DNA from: an uncultured Pelagibacteraceae bacterium | GTDB taxonomy: Bacteria; Pseudomonadota; Alphaproteobacteria; Pelagibacterales; Pelagibacteraceae | Assembly (NCBI GenBank): GCA_902562645.1 | Contig: CACETY010000010.1 | Coordinates: forward strand, 1 to 44,608 | Length of the DNA stretch: 44,608 bases | Direction: 5' to 3' | Shown: one piece after another, positions 8,525-16,653 of the stretch | How the letters are laid out: every line of letters starts with the position of its first letter | Position numbering within the stretch: position 1 is the stretch's first letter | Translations under genes and position numbers: made by a program | Notes under the pieces: model-generated | What the model was told of the DNA's origin: nothing | The model's input: the letters and a program-made list of their open reading frames with translations, nothing else | Databases searched by the model: none

Positions 8525-9786
8525 AGAAAACTAGGTAACCAAGTTGAAAATACTGGAAATAAAATCATTAATATTCCATAAATAATTCCAACAATTGTAA
8601 ACAAGGGAACTTCTTTAAACGCATTTGCAGGGTTCTCTTTTATTACACCGGCAGCAGTATATATACCCACGCAAACAGGTGGAGTAATCATTCCTATTCC
8701 AGCAAAAGCAACAAATACTACATAGAGGTGTAATAAACTTTGATCAAAAGATAATGTTAATGCAGCAAAAATTGGAACAGTCAAATAAAATACTGGAACT
8801 ATTTCTATAAAAGTTCCAAGTATTAAACATATTGTACCCAACATTAACCAGAAAAGATTCACACTAACACCCATGTCTGTAAAATAAGTAATAATTTTTT
8901 GAGGTGCTTGAGTATAAGTAAGTACGACACTTAAAAAAGTAGCTGTTGCAATTATTGAGAATATAACTGCAGTAATTATTGCAGTATCTCTCAAACAACT
9001 TAATAAAGATGAAAAAGTTAATTCTCTATAAATTAAAAACCCTATTGCAACTGCATAAACACCTGCGATTGCTGCTGACTCCGATGGAGTTAAAAAACCA
9101 GCATAAATTCCACCTAATATTATAACCGGAGTTATCAACGCTGGTAAAGCAGCAATAAATGAATTTATTCTTTCTTTAAATGTCGCTTTTTTATCTGCTC
9201 TTATATGTCTACATTTAAATAAAACTAACAGAACCATTAAAATTAAAAGTATAATACCTGGTATTACACCAGCTGCGAAAGTTTTTGAAACAGGCACATA
9301 AGTGAGTGCGCTAAATAAAATAGCAGCATTTGATGGTGGAATTAAAGCTTCAAGCAAAGCTGCAGATGCAGCTAATACAACAACAAATGGAGTAGGGTAA
9401 CCTTGTTCAATCATTTTGGGCATCATAATTGTTCCTACTGCAGTAATTGCAGCTAAAATAGATCCACAGAATGCTGCAAAAAATCCCATCGCAATAACCA
9501 TTGCTACACCCAAACCTCCTGGCCAATGTCCAACTAAAGTTGTTGCAAATCTTACAAGTCTTAGTGCTGCACCGCCTTTAAGCATCGCCATCCCACTGAA
9601 AATAAATAATGGAACAGCTATAAGCACATGTTTTGTTAGAGCTCCAAATGATACTTGAATTAAAACAGACCAAGGAAGATTTAGTCCACTAATAGCAGCT
9701 ATAGAACTACCTAATCCAAATACTAAAAAAATAGGAACAGAAATTATTAAAGCAACCAAAGATAATATAGATGCTAATACAAACAT
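8521..9786 (-). CDS. dctM: TRAP transporter large membrane subunit (DctM type)
   Basis: A 421-residue, 11-12 helix protein with hallmarks of the TRAP large permease: LVGHWPGGLGVAMVIAMGFFAAFCGS near residues 87-112, AALLEALIPPSNAAILFS, GFLTPSESAAIAGVYA and the late GIGMITPPVCVGIYTAAGV. It carries the ion-coupled substrate path of a secondary transporter served by the periplasmic binding protein encoded upstream. It is the last gene of the minus-strand dctPQM operon and starts directly after the dctQ stop. The substrate is unknown. A sulfonate such as isethionate, sulfolactate or DHPS is plausible because TRAP systems carry such compounds and suyAB-xsc lie 2-4 kb away, but a carboxylate is equally possible. 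Confidence 0.92.
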   Translation of the reverse strand: MFVLASILSLVALIISVPIFLVFGLGSSIAAISGLNLPWSVLIQVSFGALTKHVLIAVPLFIFSGMAMLKGGAALRLVRFATTLVGHWPGGLGVAMVIAMGFFAAFCGSILAAITAVGTIMMPKMIEQGYPTPFVVVLAASAALLEALIPPSNAAILFSALTYVPVSKTFAAGVIPGIILLILMVLLVLFKCRHIRADKKATFKERINSFIAALPALITPVIILGGIYAGFLTPSESAAIAGVYAVAIGFLIYRELTFSSLLSCLRDTAIITAVIFSIIATATFLSVVLTYTQAPQKIITYFTDMGVSVNLFWLMLGTICLILGTFIEIVPVFYLTVPIFAALTLSFDQSLLHLYVVFVAFAGIGMITPPVCVGIYTAAGVIKENPANAFKEVPLFTIVGIIYGILMILFPVFSTWLPSFL

Positions 9787-10278
9787 TTAATTTCTTATTA
9801 AATTTATAATGTTATCGAATAGTAACTCTAAGGATGTTAAAGCTAATATCATGAAACCTACGGGGAATGCTAAAAACATCCACCATATAGGTATACTTAT
9901 TTCAATTTCCATTACTTGTCCTAAATTGAAATACATTATTGTTGCATCAAGACCAGCTTTAAAAAAGATACAAGCTGATATAAGTGCAATCAAATTTACA
10001 ATTAAAAATAAGATTTCTTTATTTGTTTTTGATAACATGGGAGTCAAAAAATCAACTTTTATATGTTGTCCTTTTTTTAACAAAGGTCCAAGTAAAGGAA
10101 AAACTAACCAACTAACCAATACAGGTGGTAATTCAATAAACCAAGCAAATCCAGTCCCAGTAATGAATCTGGTGGCTGCACTCAAAAATAAAGCAGCAAC
10201 CATAATAAAGATAATTAGCATTGCGAGAGCTAAAGAGGCTGAAGCCAGATAATTATTAACTGCTCGCAACGCTTTCAT
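9787..10278 (-). CDS. dctQ: TRAP transporter small membrane subunit (DctQ type)
   Basis: A 163-residue protein with four hydrophobic helices and the DctQ pattern ATRFITGTGFAWFIELPPVLVSWLVFPLLGPLLKKGQHIKVDFL. In this pattern an aromatic/Glu stretch precedes the G-x-H-I-x-V-D-F motif. DctQ joins DctM to form the membrane part of a TRAP transporter. It sits 27 bp after dctP and abuts dctM. Unlike the other SBP-permease junctions in this window, the 27-bp gap holds no strong hairpin (only TAAG/CTTA). Confidence 0.9.
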   Translation of the reverse strand: MKALRAVNNYLASASLALAMLIIFIMVAALFLSAATRFITGTGFAWFIELPPVLVSWLVFPLLGPLLKKGQHIKVDFLTPMLSKTNKEILFLIVNLIALISACIFFKAGLDATIMYFNLGQVMEIEISIPIWWMFLAFPVGFMILALTSLELLFDNIINLIRN

Positions 10279-10305
10279 TTTAATAGATTAAGCAAATAAC
10301 TTATT

Positions 10306-11322
10306 CTAATTATTTTTCGCGTACTCTTGTGCTGCTTTTAAAGCATCAGCATCAATCATTTTTGCCATAGCGGGCATAACTTTATCTTTCATAAGCTTAT
10401 CAAATTTAGCTTTTTCAGCTCCTGAAAGAGTAGTTACAACACCACCTCTGTCTTGGAATTCTTTAAGAACAGTTTCACCATGGTCCATAATTCTATCTGT
10501 TGAAAGAGTTCCTACTTCTTTTCCTACATCCATAATTATTTTTTGTAAGTCCGCAGGTAAACTATTAAACCATGTAGAGTTTGCCATTATGTATGCATCA
10601 GCATAATATTGGTAAGGCTTTTGAGCGTATTTTAAAAATTCCCACCAACTATATGCTTTTATACTTCCTGGAGGACTATTAATAGTATCAATCATTCCAG
10701 ACTGTAAAGCATTGTATACTTCTCCAGTTTTTAAAGATACACGGTTTGCTCCAAGAGCATCCCACATAGGTTCTTCACTTTTTAGCAGTCTTCTAGCTTT
10801 AAGACCTTTCATAGCATCAATACCTGTCAATTCTCTCGCACTTGAAATTGACATTACAGGTCCAACTGGATTGTACATGACTAATGTTGAATTTGTTTTT
10901 TTTGTTAATTCACCCCAAATTTCTTTTCCTTTTGGAGAATTTTGGAAAAAACCTCTTTGTTGCTCCCAAGAGTTAAATAACCCTGGAAAAGAGGCAACAT
11001 TAAAGTTCTTATTTATTGGTGGAAAACTTACAACACCAACAATTCCTCCTAATTCAACAGCTCCTGAAGTTACTGCACCCATTACTTCTCTAATTCCAAA
11101 AAGTTGTTTAGATGGATATACCTCAATTTTAAGTTTTCCATTTGCTCTTTTATTTACTTCATCTGCAAAAATTTGAGCATGTTTTGCGCTATGATGTTTT
11201 GGACTCCAATGTACAGACAAACGTCCAACAATCTCAGCAAAAGCTGCAGTTGAAGAAATTACAAATGAAATAACTAAGAAAAAGCTAACTAAACTTTTTG
11301 ATAATATTTTAATTTTATTCAT
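10306..11322 (-). CDS. dctP: TRAP transporter periplasmic solute-binding protein (DctP type)
   Basis: A 338-residue binding protein with a clear signal peptide (basic start, hydrophobic VSFFLVISFVISS, probable cut after AFA near residue 29). The mature part follows the DctP fold: HAQIFADEVNKRANGKLKIEVYPSKQLFG, GAVELGGI, and the substrate carboxylate-binding arginine region GLKARR (173-178), followed by GANRVSLKTGEVYNALQSGMIDT. A strong Shine-Dalgarno (GAGAGGG) precedes the ATG, as for the other binding-protein genes here. First gene of the operon with dctQ and dctM. It delivers an organic anion, unidentified. A candidate minus-strand promoter is TTGATT at 11379-11374, but its -10 is poor. Confidence 0.92.
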   Translation of the reverse strand: MNKIKILSKSLVSFFLVISFVISSTAAFAEIVGRLSVHWSPKHHSAKHAQIFADEVNKRANGKLKIEVYPSKQLFGIREVMGAVTSGAVELGGIVGVVSFPPINKNFNVASFPGLFNSWEQQRGFFQNSPKGKEIWGELTKKTNSTLVMYNPVGPVMSISSARELTGIDAMKGLKARRLLKSEEPMWDALGANRVSLKTGEVYNALQSGMIDTINSPPGSIKAYSWWEFLKYAQKPYQYYADAYIMANSTWFNSLPADLQKIIMDVGKEVGTLSTDRIMDHGETVLKEFQDRGGVVTTLSGAEKAKFDKLMKDKVMPAMAKMIDADALKAAQEYAKNN

Positions 11323-11434
11323 ATTTTCCCTCTCTTTTTTTAAATAATCTTATTATTTTGCATCAATTAAAACAATCAAAATAAAATTACATAAATTTGA
11401 ATAATAAGGTCTAAATGTTATATTAACTCAAACT

Positions 11435-11893
11435 ATGATTTACAAATTATCAAAAAGCCTTTTTGTACTTTTTTTTCTGTTTTTATTATCAAATAATTCT
11501 TATAGCGAGACCAAAATTGACGAAGCTGTTGATAAAACAACGGATTTTTTAAAGTCAGTTTCAAAAAGAGGACTAAACAAAAATCAAACAGCTGAATTTT
11601 TAAATAATTATGCAATTACCCTTAAAGATGAGAGAACTGACGGAGAGGTAACATATATTTTCGATAGTGAGAGTTATAAAAGATATAAAGATGGTAAAGT
11701 CATATCTGAGGATGGATGGAGATTTTCGAAATTAGGAGCTCTAAGATTATTTAACGGTGATATAAAACTCACTTGGAAAATAAAAATTGGAAAAGAAAAT
11801 TTAATGGTAATTAAAACGAAATTTCAACCAATTGGAAAAGAATATCCTTTTAAATATAAACAAAAAAAATTATTTTTTGATGAAATCCAATGA
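11435..11893 (+). CDS. Secreted protein of unknown function
   Basis: A 152-residue protein with a signal peptide (KLSKSLFVLFFLFLLSNNSYS, probable cut near residue 24). The mature part of about 128 residues starts helical (TKIDEAVDKTTDFLKSVSKRG) and continues as a likely beta sandwich (GEVTYIFDSESYKRYKDGKVIS, KLTWKIKIGKENLMVI). No catalytic motif or known family is apparent. It is divergent from the TRAP dctP across 112 bp and translationally coupled by ATGA to a small membrane protein. Probably periplasmic. Confidence 0.7.
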   Translation: MIYKLSKSLFVLFFLFLLSNNSYSETKIDEAVDKTTDFLKSVSKRGLNKNQTAEFLNNYAITLKDERTDGEVTYIFDSESYKRYKDGKVISEDGWRFSKLGALRLFNGDIKLTWKIKIGKENLMVIKTKFQPIGKEYPFKYKQKKLFFDEIQ

Positions 11894-12072
11894 ACCCAAC
11901 TGATATTCTACTAAGTATTGCAATCGTTGGGATTTATACGATTATTTATGTTTATTTAAAATCTAAATATGATGATAATAAAACTATCATAAAGTTATTT
12001 GTGATTGGCTTCATTTACGCAACAGCAATTACGGGTATTCTATATTACTTAATAAAATATATAGCTTCCTAA
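11890..12072 (+). CDS. Small two-helix membrane protein, unknown function
   Basis: A 60-residue protein with two predicted membrane helices (ILLSIAIVGIYTIIYVYL, residues about 6-23, and LFVIGFIYATAITGILYYLI, about 37-56) joined by a charged loop (KSKYDDNKTIIK). The start overlaps the upstream stop by 4 bp (ATGA), and the GST gene begins 10 bp after it. This compact operon setting supports real translation. No function is recognisable. Confidence 0.65.
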   Translation: MNPTDILLSIAIVGIYTIIYVYLKSKYDDNKTIIKLFVIGFIYATAITGILYYLIKYIAS

Positions 12073-12082
12073 TAAAATTTAC

Positions 12083-12769
12083 ATGAAACATAAATTGGAA
12101 TTAATTTATTTCAAAATGAGAGCATTAGCAGAAGCTCCTCGTTTATTATTTCATTACACTAATATTGAGTATGAAGACGTTATGTCATGGGATTATTACG
12201 GTAAGGATTGGTCAGAGGTAAAACCAAATATCCCTTTTAAACAACTACCAATGTTAAAGGTAGATAGAAAACATGAAATTTGTCAAAGTATGGCAATAAT
12301 GACATTTATAGAAAATTTAGCAGGAATTAACATAACTGATCCAATATTAAATGCTAAAGCAAATGCTATTATGCAAAGTTCCCAAGAGCTTTTCATGCCA
12401 CTTAACCCAACGGTAAATTTTGCAACAGGAGATAAGTTTATTAAAAAAAAACATGACATGATGCCATTTTTAATGTCAAGATTTGAAGATCTTGAAAAAG
12501 CTATTATAGAAAATGATAAAAAATTTTTTATTTTAGATGAGCCCAGAGCATGTGATTTTGTAACATTTCATCATTTAGATCTATCTAAAATGCTTGATCC
12601 TTCAATAATAAAAAAATTTCCTAGGTTAGAAAAATTTCTTGAAGACATAATGTCTATAGACAGTGTTAAATCTTACTTAGAAAATCGACCAGAATTAATT
12701 GATGTAAGCGTAGAACCAAAACTAGTAATTGATGGAGTTACACATCCAACGGGAGTTAACAAAACCTAA
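12083..12769 (+). CDS. Glutathione S-transferase-like protein (sigma/alpha-class fold)
   Basis: A 228-residue protein with a GST N-terminal thioredoxin-like domain: LELIYFKMRALAEAPRLLFHYTNIEYED, then PFKQLPMLKVD with the cis-Pro and ICQSMAIMTFIE carrying the glutathione-contacting Gln-Ser pair. An all-helical C-terminal domain follows. Tyr in LIYFKMR is the expected catalytic residue of the tyrosine-type classes. A C-terminal tail after residue 205 (DVSVEPKLVIDGVTHPTGV) is extra compared with simple GSTs. Cytoplasmic. The substrate could be an electrophile, or the protein may have a non-enzymatic glutathione role. Confidence 0.78.
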   Translation: MKHKLELIYFKMRALAEAPRLLFHYTNIEYEDVMSWDYYGKDWSEVKPNIPFKQLPMLKVDRKHEICQSMAIMTFIENLAGINITDPILNAKANAIMQSSQELFMPLNPTVNFATGDKFIKKKHDMMPFLMSRFEDLEKAIIENDKKFFILDEPRACDFVTFHHLDLSKMLDPSIIKKFPRLEKFLEDIMSIDSVKSYLENRPELIDVSVEPKLVIDGVTHPTGVNKT

Positions 12770-12780
12770 TATTTAAATAG

Positions 12781-12809
12781 TTGATTGCGTTATATAAAAT
12801 TTCTATTAT
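12781..12809 (+). promoter_or_regulatory. Sigma70-type promoter for tRNA-Met
   Basis: TTGATT (12781-12786) and TATTAT (12804-12809) are separated by 17 nt. Transcription would start about 7 nt downstream, some 10 nt before the mature tRNA 5' end at 12827. Confidence 0.5.
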
Positions 12810-12826
12810 AACTCTCAGGAATTTAT

Positions 12827-12903
12827 GGCGGGGTAGCTCAGTTGGTTAGAGCGCGGGACTCATAAGCCCGAGGTCAGTGGTTCGATCCCACTTCCCGCTA
12901 CCA
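12827..12903 (+). tRNA. tRNA-Met (elongator type), anticodon CAT
   Basis: A full cloverleaf of 77 nt with encoded CCA. The acceptor GGCGGGG pairs with TCCCGCT (G-U at both ends). The D arm is GCTC/GAGC and the anticodon stem CGGG/CCCG has an A-G mismatch next to the loop CTCATAA. The anticodon CAT is at 12861-12863, and the T arm AGTGG-TTCGATC-CCACT precedes discriminator A. The acceptor pairing lacks the C1-A72 mismatch of the initiator tRNA, so elongator Met is favoured; a lysidine-modified Ile(CAU) tRNA is the alternative. The convergent gene on the minus strand ends at the next base, 12904. Confidence 0.9.
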
Positions 12904-13341
12904 TCAATCAAATTTTCTTAAAAACTCAGGATCAATATGTGTTACGTAATTTTCTAATGCATTTGAAACAGTTGCTTCTTCTATCAATGATAAAAAAGCA
13001 ATTTCTCCTAGCATTTCAAAAGCTTTTAAGAAAGCTTCATCTCCCTCATATTTTAAAACGTTTTTTGCTTCTTTAAAACAAACTGTTCCCAAAATATATT
13101 GCACATAATCAGCCACTGCAATTTCGTGTTTTGTAAATTTACTTTTTGGGATATTAAATTCTTCTTTCAATGCCGAATGGTGAGCCATTGCAGAAAATGC
13201 CCATCTCACAAGAACTATTTTGTCTCTTTCCGTAGTTTTTTGCATTAGACAATTTGCAAATTTATCAGAATATTGTTCGGCCTGTGATGTTGTTTGATAA
13301 AATATGATTAAAATTAAGATTAAAATTAATTTCTTCATCAT
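12904..13341 (-). CDS. Secreted helical protein of unknown function
   Basis: A 145-residue protein with a signal peptide (KKLILILILIIFYQTTSQA, probable cut near residue 21). The mature part is helical with two cysteines (NCLMQKTTERD and GTVCFKEAKN), which could form a periplasmic disulfide. The stop codon begins at the base following the tRNA-Met CCA, so no spacer separates the two convergent genes. It starts 12 bp after the apt stop and is likely cotranscribed with apt. No family recognised. Confidence 0.65.
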   Translation of the reverse strand: MMKKLILILILIIFYQTTSQAEQYSDKFANCLMQKTTERDKIVLVRWAFSAMAHHSALKEEFNIPKSKFTKHEIAVADYVQYILGTVCFKEAKNVLKYEGDEAFLKAFEMLGEIAFLSLIEEATVSNALENYVTHIDPEFLRKFD

Positions 13342-13353
13342 TGATTTTACTCA

Positions 13354-13881
13354 TTAATGACCTGGAAAGTCCATCAAATTTTCAACATTATACCCTTTTT
13401 TTAAAAGATTATCACAACCTCCTAAATCAAAGAGATTTATGACAAATATAAAGGCGGCAACATTTCCTTCAGAAACTTCAATAAGTTTTGCTGCAGCTTC
13501 TGCAGTTCCACCTGTTGCTATCAAATCATCTATTATGAGAACAGAGTCATTTTGTGAAATTGAATCTTTATGAACTTCTATTGTTGCTGTTCCATATTCA
13601 AGCTCAAAATCAACTGAATGTACATCAGCAGGCAGTTTATTTTTTTTTCTTAACATTATGAATGGTTTTTTTAAAATGTAAGAAACAGCGGATGCAAACA
13701 CAAAACCACGTGATTCAATTGCAGCAATTTTATCTATTTTAAATTTTTTGGATCTCTCGACTATTTGATTTATTGACTCCTCAAAAGCATTCTCATTCTT
13801 TATTAATGTGGTTATATCTCTAAATAAAATACCTTTTTTAGGATAATCTTTAATTGAGCGAATATAATCTTTTAAATCCAT
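13354..13881 (-). CDS. apt: Adenine phosphoribosyltransferase
   Basis: Apt converts adenine and PRPP into AMP and pyrophosphate in the cytoplasm. The 175-residue length is normal. The PRPP-binding loop VLIIDDLIATGGTA (114-127) is intact, and the N-terminal RSIKDYPKKGILFRDITTL and ESRGFVFASAVSY are typical of bacterial Apt. It is divergent from mtnP across only 37 bp. MtnP releases adenine from methylthioadenosine, so the pair forms an adenine-salvage unit fed by the SpeD-SpeE fusion downstream. It is followed by a secreted unknown protein. Confidence 0.95.
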   Translation of the reverse strand: MDLKDYIRSIKDYPKKGILFRDITTLIKNENAFEESINQIVERSKKFKIDKIAAIESRGFVFASAVSYILKKPFIMLRKKNKLPADVHSVDFELEYGTATIEVHKDSISQNDSVLIIDDLIATGGTAEAAAKLIEVSEGNVAAFIFVINLFDLGGCDNLLKKGYNVENLMDFPGH

Positions 13882-13902
13882 AATAGTTATTTATAATTCA
13901 GA

Positions 13903-13908
13903 TATAAT
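13903..13908 (+). promoter_or_regulatory. Likely -10 element of the mtnP promoter
   Basis: A perfect TATAAT lies 10 nt before the mtnP ATG at 13919, within the 37-bp apt/mtnP divergent gap. No good -35 is seen at the usual distance. A start 6-7 nt downstream would leave a leader of only about 4 nt, so the mRNA could be nearly leaderless; there is no Shine-Dalgarno. Confidence 0.4.
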
Positions 13909-13918
13909 TACTTTTTAC

Positions 13919-14791
13919 ATGGCAAATAATAAATTAGCAATAATTGGTGGAAGTGGTCTTTACGATGTTGAGGAGTTTAAAGACAGGGAATTGATAGATT
14001 TAAACACTCCTTGGGGAAAACCATCAGATCAGATTTTAAAAGCAATTTATAAAAATAAAGAGGTTTATTTTTTACCAAGACACGGTAAAGGACACTTTAT
14101 TTCACCATCAAACATAAATTTTAGAGCAAACATTGACTCATTAAAACAATTGGGTGTAACAGATATTGTCTCTGTCTCCGCAGTAGGTTCTTTGAAAGAA
14201 AATTTGCCTCCTGGTAAATTTGTTATTGTTGACCAATTTATCGACAGAACATTTGCTAGAAATAAAACCTTTTTTGATGATGAAATAGTTGCTCATGTAT
14301 CAATGGCACACCCAACCTCTAAAGGCTTAATGAATGCATGTGAGTATGCAATAAAAAAAGAAGGAATAGATTATAAAATGGGAGGAACTTATGTGGTAAT
14401 GGAAGGCCCACAATTTTCAACTTTAGCAGAGTCGAATCTTTACAGATCATGGAAAGCTGATGTGATCGGAATGACAAATATGCCTGAAGCTAAATTAGCA
14501 AGAGAAGCAGAAATTAGATATGCATCTGTTTCAATGGTGACTGATTATGATTGTTGGCATCCAGATCATGAAAATGTTGATGTTCAACAAGTAATTAAAG
14601 TATTATTAAATAATGCTTCTAAAGCAAAAAGTATGATTAAAAATTTAATTGAAAATTTTGAAAATCATATTGATCCGAATGATCCAACAAATAATTGTTT
14701 AGATGTTGCTATAATTACTGCTCCAGAAAAAAGATCACAAAAAACAAAAGATAAACTTAAAACAGTAGCCGGTAGAGTTTTAAACACGTGA
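13919..14791 (+). CDS. mtnP: 5'-Methylthioadenosine phosphorylase
   Basis: MtnP cleaves methylthioadenosine with phosphate into adenine and 5-methylthioribose-1-phosphate. The 290-residue protein shows the PNP/MTAP marks: IIGGSGLYDVEEFKD at the N-terminus, PRHGKGH, VVMEGPQFSTLAES and MTNMPEAKLAREAEI. The base-binding TDYDCWH is typical of MTA phosphorylases rather than inosine/guanosine enzymes. It is first in a plus-strand operon with a PhyH-type oxygenase (GTGA overlap), mtnA, an aldolase and speDE. It disposes of the MTA by-product of polyamine synthesis and feeds adenine to the divergent apt. Confidence 0.95.
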   Translation: MANNKLAIIGGSGLYDVEEFKDRELIDLNTPWGKPSDQILKAIYKNKEVYFLPRHGKGHFISPSNINFRANIDSLKQLGVTDIVSVSAVGSLKENLPPGKFVIVDQFIDRTFARNKTFFDDEIVAHVSMAHPTSKGLMNACEYAIKKEGIDYKMGGTYVVMEGPQFSTLAESNLYRSWKADVIGMTNMPEAKLAREAEIRYASVSMVTDYDCWHPDHENVDVQQVIKVLLNNASKAKSMIKNLIENFENHIDPNDPTNNCLDVAIITAPEKRSQKTKDKLKTVAGRVLNT

Positions 14792-15576
14792 CTGCAAAAT
14801 TAACTGATAAGCAAATTTTAGATTATAAAAAAGACGGCGTAATTTTAATCAAGAAAGTTTTTTTGCCTTGGATTGAAAAACTTAGTAAGGGATTTCAAAA
14901 AGTATTAAATAAACCAAGTTCACATGGAAGAGAAAATGTTTCAAAACAACATGGAAGATTTTTTGAGGACTATTGTAATTGGCAAAGAATAGAAGAATTT
15001 AAAGATTTTATTTTTAATTCTCCAGCAGCAGAAATTGTCGCTCAATCTACTCAATCTAAAAAAATTCAAGTGTTTCATGAACATATTTTCTTAAAGGAAC
15101 CTGGCACAAAAAAGGAAACTCCATGGCATCAAGATCTTCCATATTATTGTGTAGATGGAAATGATACAGGAAGTTTTTGGATACCATTAGATAATATATC
15201 AAAAGATAACTGCCTGAAAGTTTTGAAAGGATCCCATAAGTTACCAATGCTAGTAAAGCCTACTAAATGGTCAAATGACTCTTCTTGGTATAGAAATAAC
15301 AAGAACTTTATGGACATGCCAAATATAGATAAAAATAATATTTTTAGTACAGAGATGAATATAGGAGATGCAATATTATTTAATTTTAAAGCTTTACATT
15401 CATCTTCAGGAAATAGTGACAAAAAAAGTCGTAAAGCTTTTTCTGCAAGATTTATTGGAGACGATGTAAGATACATTGATAGAAAAGGAGAAACCTCTCC
15501 ACCTTTTGCTGGAATAGATTTAAAACCAGGAGATAAAATGAGAAATGATTGGTTTCCTGTAGTTTGGAGTAATTAA
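14788..15576 (+). CDS. PhyH-family Fe(II)/2-oxoglutarate dioxygenase inside the MTA salvage operon
   Basis: A 262-residue protein of the phytanoyl-CoA dioxygenase fold. The iron facial triad is visible as H114 and D116 in TPWHQDLPYY and H204 in FNFKALHSSS, with a basic SRKAFSARF stretch (214-222) for 2-oxoglutarate. The start is GTG, overlapping the mtnP stop (GTGA), and mtnA begins at the base after its stop. It is therefore embedded between two consecutive MTA-salvage enzymes. Bacterial PhyH members hydroxylate diverse small molecules, and the substrate here is unknown. The location suggests a methylthio-sugar or aldehyde intermediate, or another by-product of the pathway. It is not homologous to the acireductone dioxygenase MtnD. 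Confidence 0.85.
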   Translation: MTAKLTDKQILDYKKDGVILIKKVFLPWIEKLSKGFQKVLNKPSSHGRENVSKQHGRFFEDYCNWQRIEEFKDFIFNSPAAEIVAQSTQSKKIQVFHEHIFLKEPGTKKETPWHQDLPYYCVDGNDTGSFWIPLDNISKDNCLKVLKGSHKLPMLVKPTKWSNDSSWYRNNKNFMDMPNIDKNNIFSTEMNIGDAILFNFKALHSSSGNSDKKSRKAFSARFIGDDVRYIDRKGETSPPFAGIDLKPGDKMRNDWFPVVWSN

Positions 15577-16653
15577 ATGAGAATAAATGGAAAAAAATAT
15601 AGAACGATTTGGTATGAAGATGATGTAGTAAAAATAATTGATCAAACCAAACTTCCACATCAGTTTATTATTAAAGATTTGAAGACAATAAAAGATGCAG
15701 TAAAAGCAATAAAAACTATGGAGGTAAGAGGAGCACCTCTTATTGGTGGAACTGCTGCCTACGGAATAGTATTGGCAATACAAGAAAATAAAAATTTAGA
15801 TTTCATTAAAAAAAGTTCAGAGGAATTAGTTAATTCAAGACCTACAGCTATAAACTTGCAATGGGCAGTTCATAGAATGAATAATAGATTATCATTTGTG
15901 AAGTCTGATGAGTTGTTGGATGTAGCATTAAAAGAAGCAAAATTAATATGTGACGAGGATGTAAAATTTTGTGAGAACATAGGATTCAATGGACTAAAAA
16001 TAATTGAAGAAATTTATAATAAAAATAATAAAACTGTTAACATCTTAACTCATTGTAACGCAGGGTGGTTAGCAACTATAGATTGGGGAACAGCAACCTC
16101 GCCAATATATCACGCACATAAAAAGGGTATTCCAATTCATGTTTGGGTTGATGAAACTAGACCAAGAAATCAAGGAGCAAACTTAACTTCTTATGAGTTG
16201 AATGAAGAAAATATTCCAAATACTATAATTGCAGATAATACTGGTGGAATATTAATGCAACGAGGGGAGGTTGATATGTGTATTGTTGGAACAGATAGAA
16301 CTTTATCAACCGGAGACGTTTGTAATAAAATTGGTACTTATCTTAAGGCTTTAGCTGCTTTTGACAATAATATACCTTTTTATGTAGCATTACCTAGTTC
16401 TACAATCGATTGGGACATTAAAGATTATAAAAAAATACCAATTGAGGAGAGAGATTCTATGGAACTATCGCACATCGAAGGAATAGATGAGCAAAATAAC
16501 ATTAAGAGAGTTTTAATTTATCCTAAAAAAAGTAAATCAATCAATTTGGCTTTTGATATAACTCCCGCAAAATATGTGACTGGTTTAATAACAGAAAAAG
16601 GTATATGCAAAGCATCTATAAATGGTTTAAAACAAATGTTCAGTAAATTATGA
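15577..16653 (+). CDS. mtnA: S-methyl-5-thioribose-1-phosphate isomerase
   Basis: MtnA converts 5-methylthioribose-1-phosphate into 5-methylthioribulose-1-phosphate. The 358 residues include MEVRGAPLIGGTAAYG (48-63), the catalytic Cys160 in LTHCNAGWLAT and Asp240 in CIVGTDRTLSTGDV, both at the standard positions. DETRPRNQGA (192-201) is the usual signature separating MtnA from eIF2B-like relatives. It follows the PhyH gene without a gap and overlaps the next small gene by 4 bp (ATGA). Cytoplasmic. Its product would go to the class II aldolase encoded 0.3 kb downstream. Confidence 0.95.
   Translation: MRINGKKYRTIWYEDDVVKIIDQTKLPHQFIIKDLKTIKDAVKAIKTMEVRGAPLIGGTAAYGIVLAIQENKNLDFIKKSSEELVNSRPTAINLQWAVHRMNNRLSFVKSDELLDVALKEAKLICDEDVKFCENIGFNGLKIIEEIYNKNNKTVNILTHCNAGWLATIDWGTATSPIYHAHKKGIPIHVWVDETRPRNQGANLTSYELNEENIPNTIIADNTGGILMQRGEVDMCIVGTDRTLSTGDVCNKIGTYLKALAAFDNNIPFYVALPSSTIDWDIKDYKKIPIEERDSMELSHIEGIDEQNNIKRVLIYPKKSKSINLAFDITPAKYVTGLITEKGICKASINGLKQMFSKL

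Noticed and set aside
15056-15783. Minus-strand open frames over the PhyH and mtnA genes
   Set aside because: They are rich in Phe, Tyr, Ser and Leu with no domain and lie opposite well-supported genes: antisense shadows.
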